A DNA stretch of 64,000 nucleotides from NCBI RefSeq assembly GCF_016907975.1, contig NZ_JAFBCY010000002.1, forward strand, positions 682,001 to 746,000, read 5' to 3'. This document shows positions 60,473 through 64,000 of this stretch, piece by piece. The first letter of the stretch is position 1. Each line of letters begins with the position of its first letter. The notes beneath the pieces are model-generated. The model searched no databases, was not told the origin of the DNA, and saw only the letters and a program-made list of their open reading frames with translations. The stretch comes from Methylopila capsulata. GTDB taxonomy: Bacteria > Pseudomonadota > Alphaproteobacteria > Rhizobiales > Methylopilaceae. The translations under genes were made by a program, and so were the position numbers.

Positions 60473-61417
60473 TTACTTCGGGGCCGGAGCCGCGGCCGGA
60501 GCGTCCGCGGGCGGCGTCGGCTCGGACGGCTCGCCGGCCTTGGTGCGCTCGACCTTGGCCTCGCCGCGCAGCTTCAGCACCAGGTCCTGCTGAGCGGTGC
60601 GCACGACGTACTGTTCGATCTGCGGCTTGACCTGCTCGAACGGCGGGATCGGGCGTTCGCGCTTCTCCGTCACCTTGATGACGTGGAAGCCGAACTGGGT
60701 CTTCACCGGCTGGGAGACCTTGTTCGGCTCCAGCTTGAACACGACCTCGTCGAACGCCGGGACCATCTGGCCCTTGGCGAAGAAGCCGAGATCGCCGCCC
60801 TGCTTGGCGGAGCCGGGATCGGTCGAGACTTCCTTCGCGACGGTCGCGAAATCCTCGCCCTTGGCGAGACGGTCCTCGACCTTCTTGGCCTCGTCCTCGG
60901 TCTTGACGAGGATGTGGCTCGCGCGGACCTCCTGCTCGGGCTTCAGGTTCTTCGCGGTCTCGTCGTAGAGCTTCCGCATCGCCTCGTCGGTGACGGCGGC
61001 CTTCGAGGTCTTCTGGAGCAGCTCCTCCATCAGCGCGCGGTCGTGCAGATAGGCGATGCGCTGCTTGAACTCGGGCGTCTCCGAGAGCTTGTCCTTCTCG
61101 GCCGCGTTCGCCGCGATCTTGAGGTCGATCAGATAGTTGAGCGTGTAGTCGCGGCGCTGCGGCTCGGTCATGGAGGCGAGCGACTGCTGCAGGTCTTCGG
61201 AGGCGATCTCGACGTCGCCGGCGGTGATCTCCTCGCCGTCGACGGTCGCCAGCACGGTCTTGGGATCGAGCGGCTTGGCCTCGGCGGCCGCAGCCGGCGC
61301 CGGGGCCGCTGCGGGCGGCGGGGTCTGCGCGAGGGCCGGGACGGCGGCCGCCAGCGCGACGGTCAACGCGGCGCCGAGCGCGACCGAACGCCGGGCCCGA
61401 AGAAGCGAAAATGTCAT
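60473..61417 (-). CDS. Periplasmic parvulin-type peptidyl-prolyl isomerase
   Basis: A 314-residue protein with a signal peptide (residues about 10-32, ending VPALAQTPPP), an Ala/Pro-rich linker, a SurA-like N-terminal chaperone helix bundle (VLATVDGEEITAGDVEIASEDL onward), and a parvulin domain (about residues 160-255): VRASHILVKTEDEAKKVEDRLAKGEDFATVAKEVSTDPGSAKQGGDLGFFAKGQMVPAFDEVVF and FGFHVIKV. It helps fold exported and outer-membrane proteins. GGAAGG lies before ATG 61417. Divergent from secA with a 231-base shared region. Confidence 0.94.
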   Translation of the reverse strand: MTFSLLRARRSVALGAALTVALAAAVPALAQTPPPAAAPAPAAAAEAKPLDPKTVLATVDGEEITAGDVEIASEDLQQSLASMTEPQRRDYTLNYLIDLKIAANAAEKDKLSETPEFKQRIAYLHDRALMEELLQKTSKAAVTDEAMRKLYDETAKNLKPEQEVRASHILVKTEDEAKKVEDRLAKGEDFATVAKEVSTDPGSAKQGGDLGFFAKGQMVPAFDEVVFKLEPNKVSQPVKTQFGFHVIKVTEKRERPIPPFEQVKPQIEQYVVRTAQQDLVLKLRGEAKVERTKAGEPSEPTPPADAPAAAPAPK

Positions 61418-61483
61418 GAGAACCTTCCGTTTTGAGCGTCTTGGCGCCCCGATCGCGCGGGAGAGTGTCCGAAAGGGCTCACA

Positions 61484-61512
61484 TTGACAACCCTCGGGGT
61501 CCCTCTTATCTC
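61484..61512 (+). promoter_or_regulatory. Probable secA promoter
   Basis: TTGACA (61484-61489), 17 bases, TATCTC (61507-61512), 137 bases before the secA start. The -35 is consensus; on the minus strand the overlapping TTGTCA could serve the divergent isomerase gene, but no good -10 for it was seen. Confidence 0.5.
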
Positions 61513-61648
61513 GACCACTGCCGCTAGCCGTGCGCGAGGCGGCTCCAATTCGAGGGGATTGCCGGGGGTCCGAAGGCCGCGAGCCGCGGCGTCGCCCCTC
61601 CGACCGAGCGCTCCGACACGGTCCGCGCCAGTCTTGAAAGGTTCGCCC

Positions 61649-64000
<2,352 letters not shown>

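Overview
This 64 kb window is GC-rich (about 70 percent by eye), densely coded chromosomal DNA from an alphaproteobacterium, most likely a member of the Hyphomicrobiales (Rhizobiales). The evidence is gene order and lineage-typical families: rpmH-rnpA-yidC-engB, a DnaJ-like gene before cobS-cobT, cysG-DUF2849-cysI-cysH-DUF934, trpS-usp-nfu, secA-PPIase-argJ-mutT, and a NepR-type anti-sigma factor. An MxaD-like SRPBCC protein at the left edge fits a methylotroph-related genus, but that is inference. I see no rRNA, CRISPR, phage, insertion sequence or plasmid origin.

Left part (1-7.9 kb): the tail of an SRPBCC protein is coupled to a secreted YVTN beta-propeller and a TraB/GumN protein. Next come a minus-strand operon with a three-domain MFS/acyltransferase/acyl-ACP ligase and its TetR regulator (with a clear operator), then a zinc-ribbon metallopeptidase. 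From 8.0 to 15.4 kb there is a predicted peptide-synthesis or modification operon: transglutaminase-DUF2126, ATP-grasp/alpha-E, a second transglutaminase and a coupled cytochrome b561.

From 15.4 to 28.5 kb: tRNA-Arg(CCT), a CDF cation exporter, a secreted nuclease-like protein, an M48 lipoprotein, bolA, a DnaJ-domain protein, the aerobic cobaltochelatase genes cobS and cobT with a small conserved-looking gene between them, a secreted phytase-like esterase, tRNA-Arg(ACG), and a minus-strand operon of a VTT membrane protein, a MerA-like flavoprotein and a histidine kinase.

From 28.6 to 42.7 kb: the rpmH promoter and operon, then a three-gene kinase/receiver/receiver-kinase operon whose reading frames overlap, a lytic transglycosylase, an RTX repeat protein, a GT-C-like membrane protein, an orphan NepR-like gene with its own candidate stress promoter and terminator, polA (its proofreading site looks destroyed) and a secretable c-type cytochrome.

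From 42.8 to 64 kb: an acyltransferase-3 protein, an RND efflux pair without an outer-membrane partner, the sulfate-assimilation operon (siroheme synthesis, sulfite reductase, APS reductase), a dipeptidase, a PfkB sugar/adenosine kinase, trpS, a universal stress protein, an Nfu iron-sulfur carrier, a lone Flp pilin, mutT, argJ, a parvulin-type isomerase and secA, which runs off the right edge.

Five intergenic regions carry long palindromic repeats; at least two of them (around 6.6 and 60.4 kb) clearly belong to one family. The most notable points are the degenerate PolA exonuclease site, the orphan NepR locus close to HisKA_2-type kinases, and the ATP-grasp/alpha-E/transglutaminase cluster whose chemistry is unproven.
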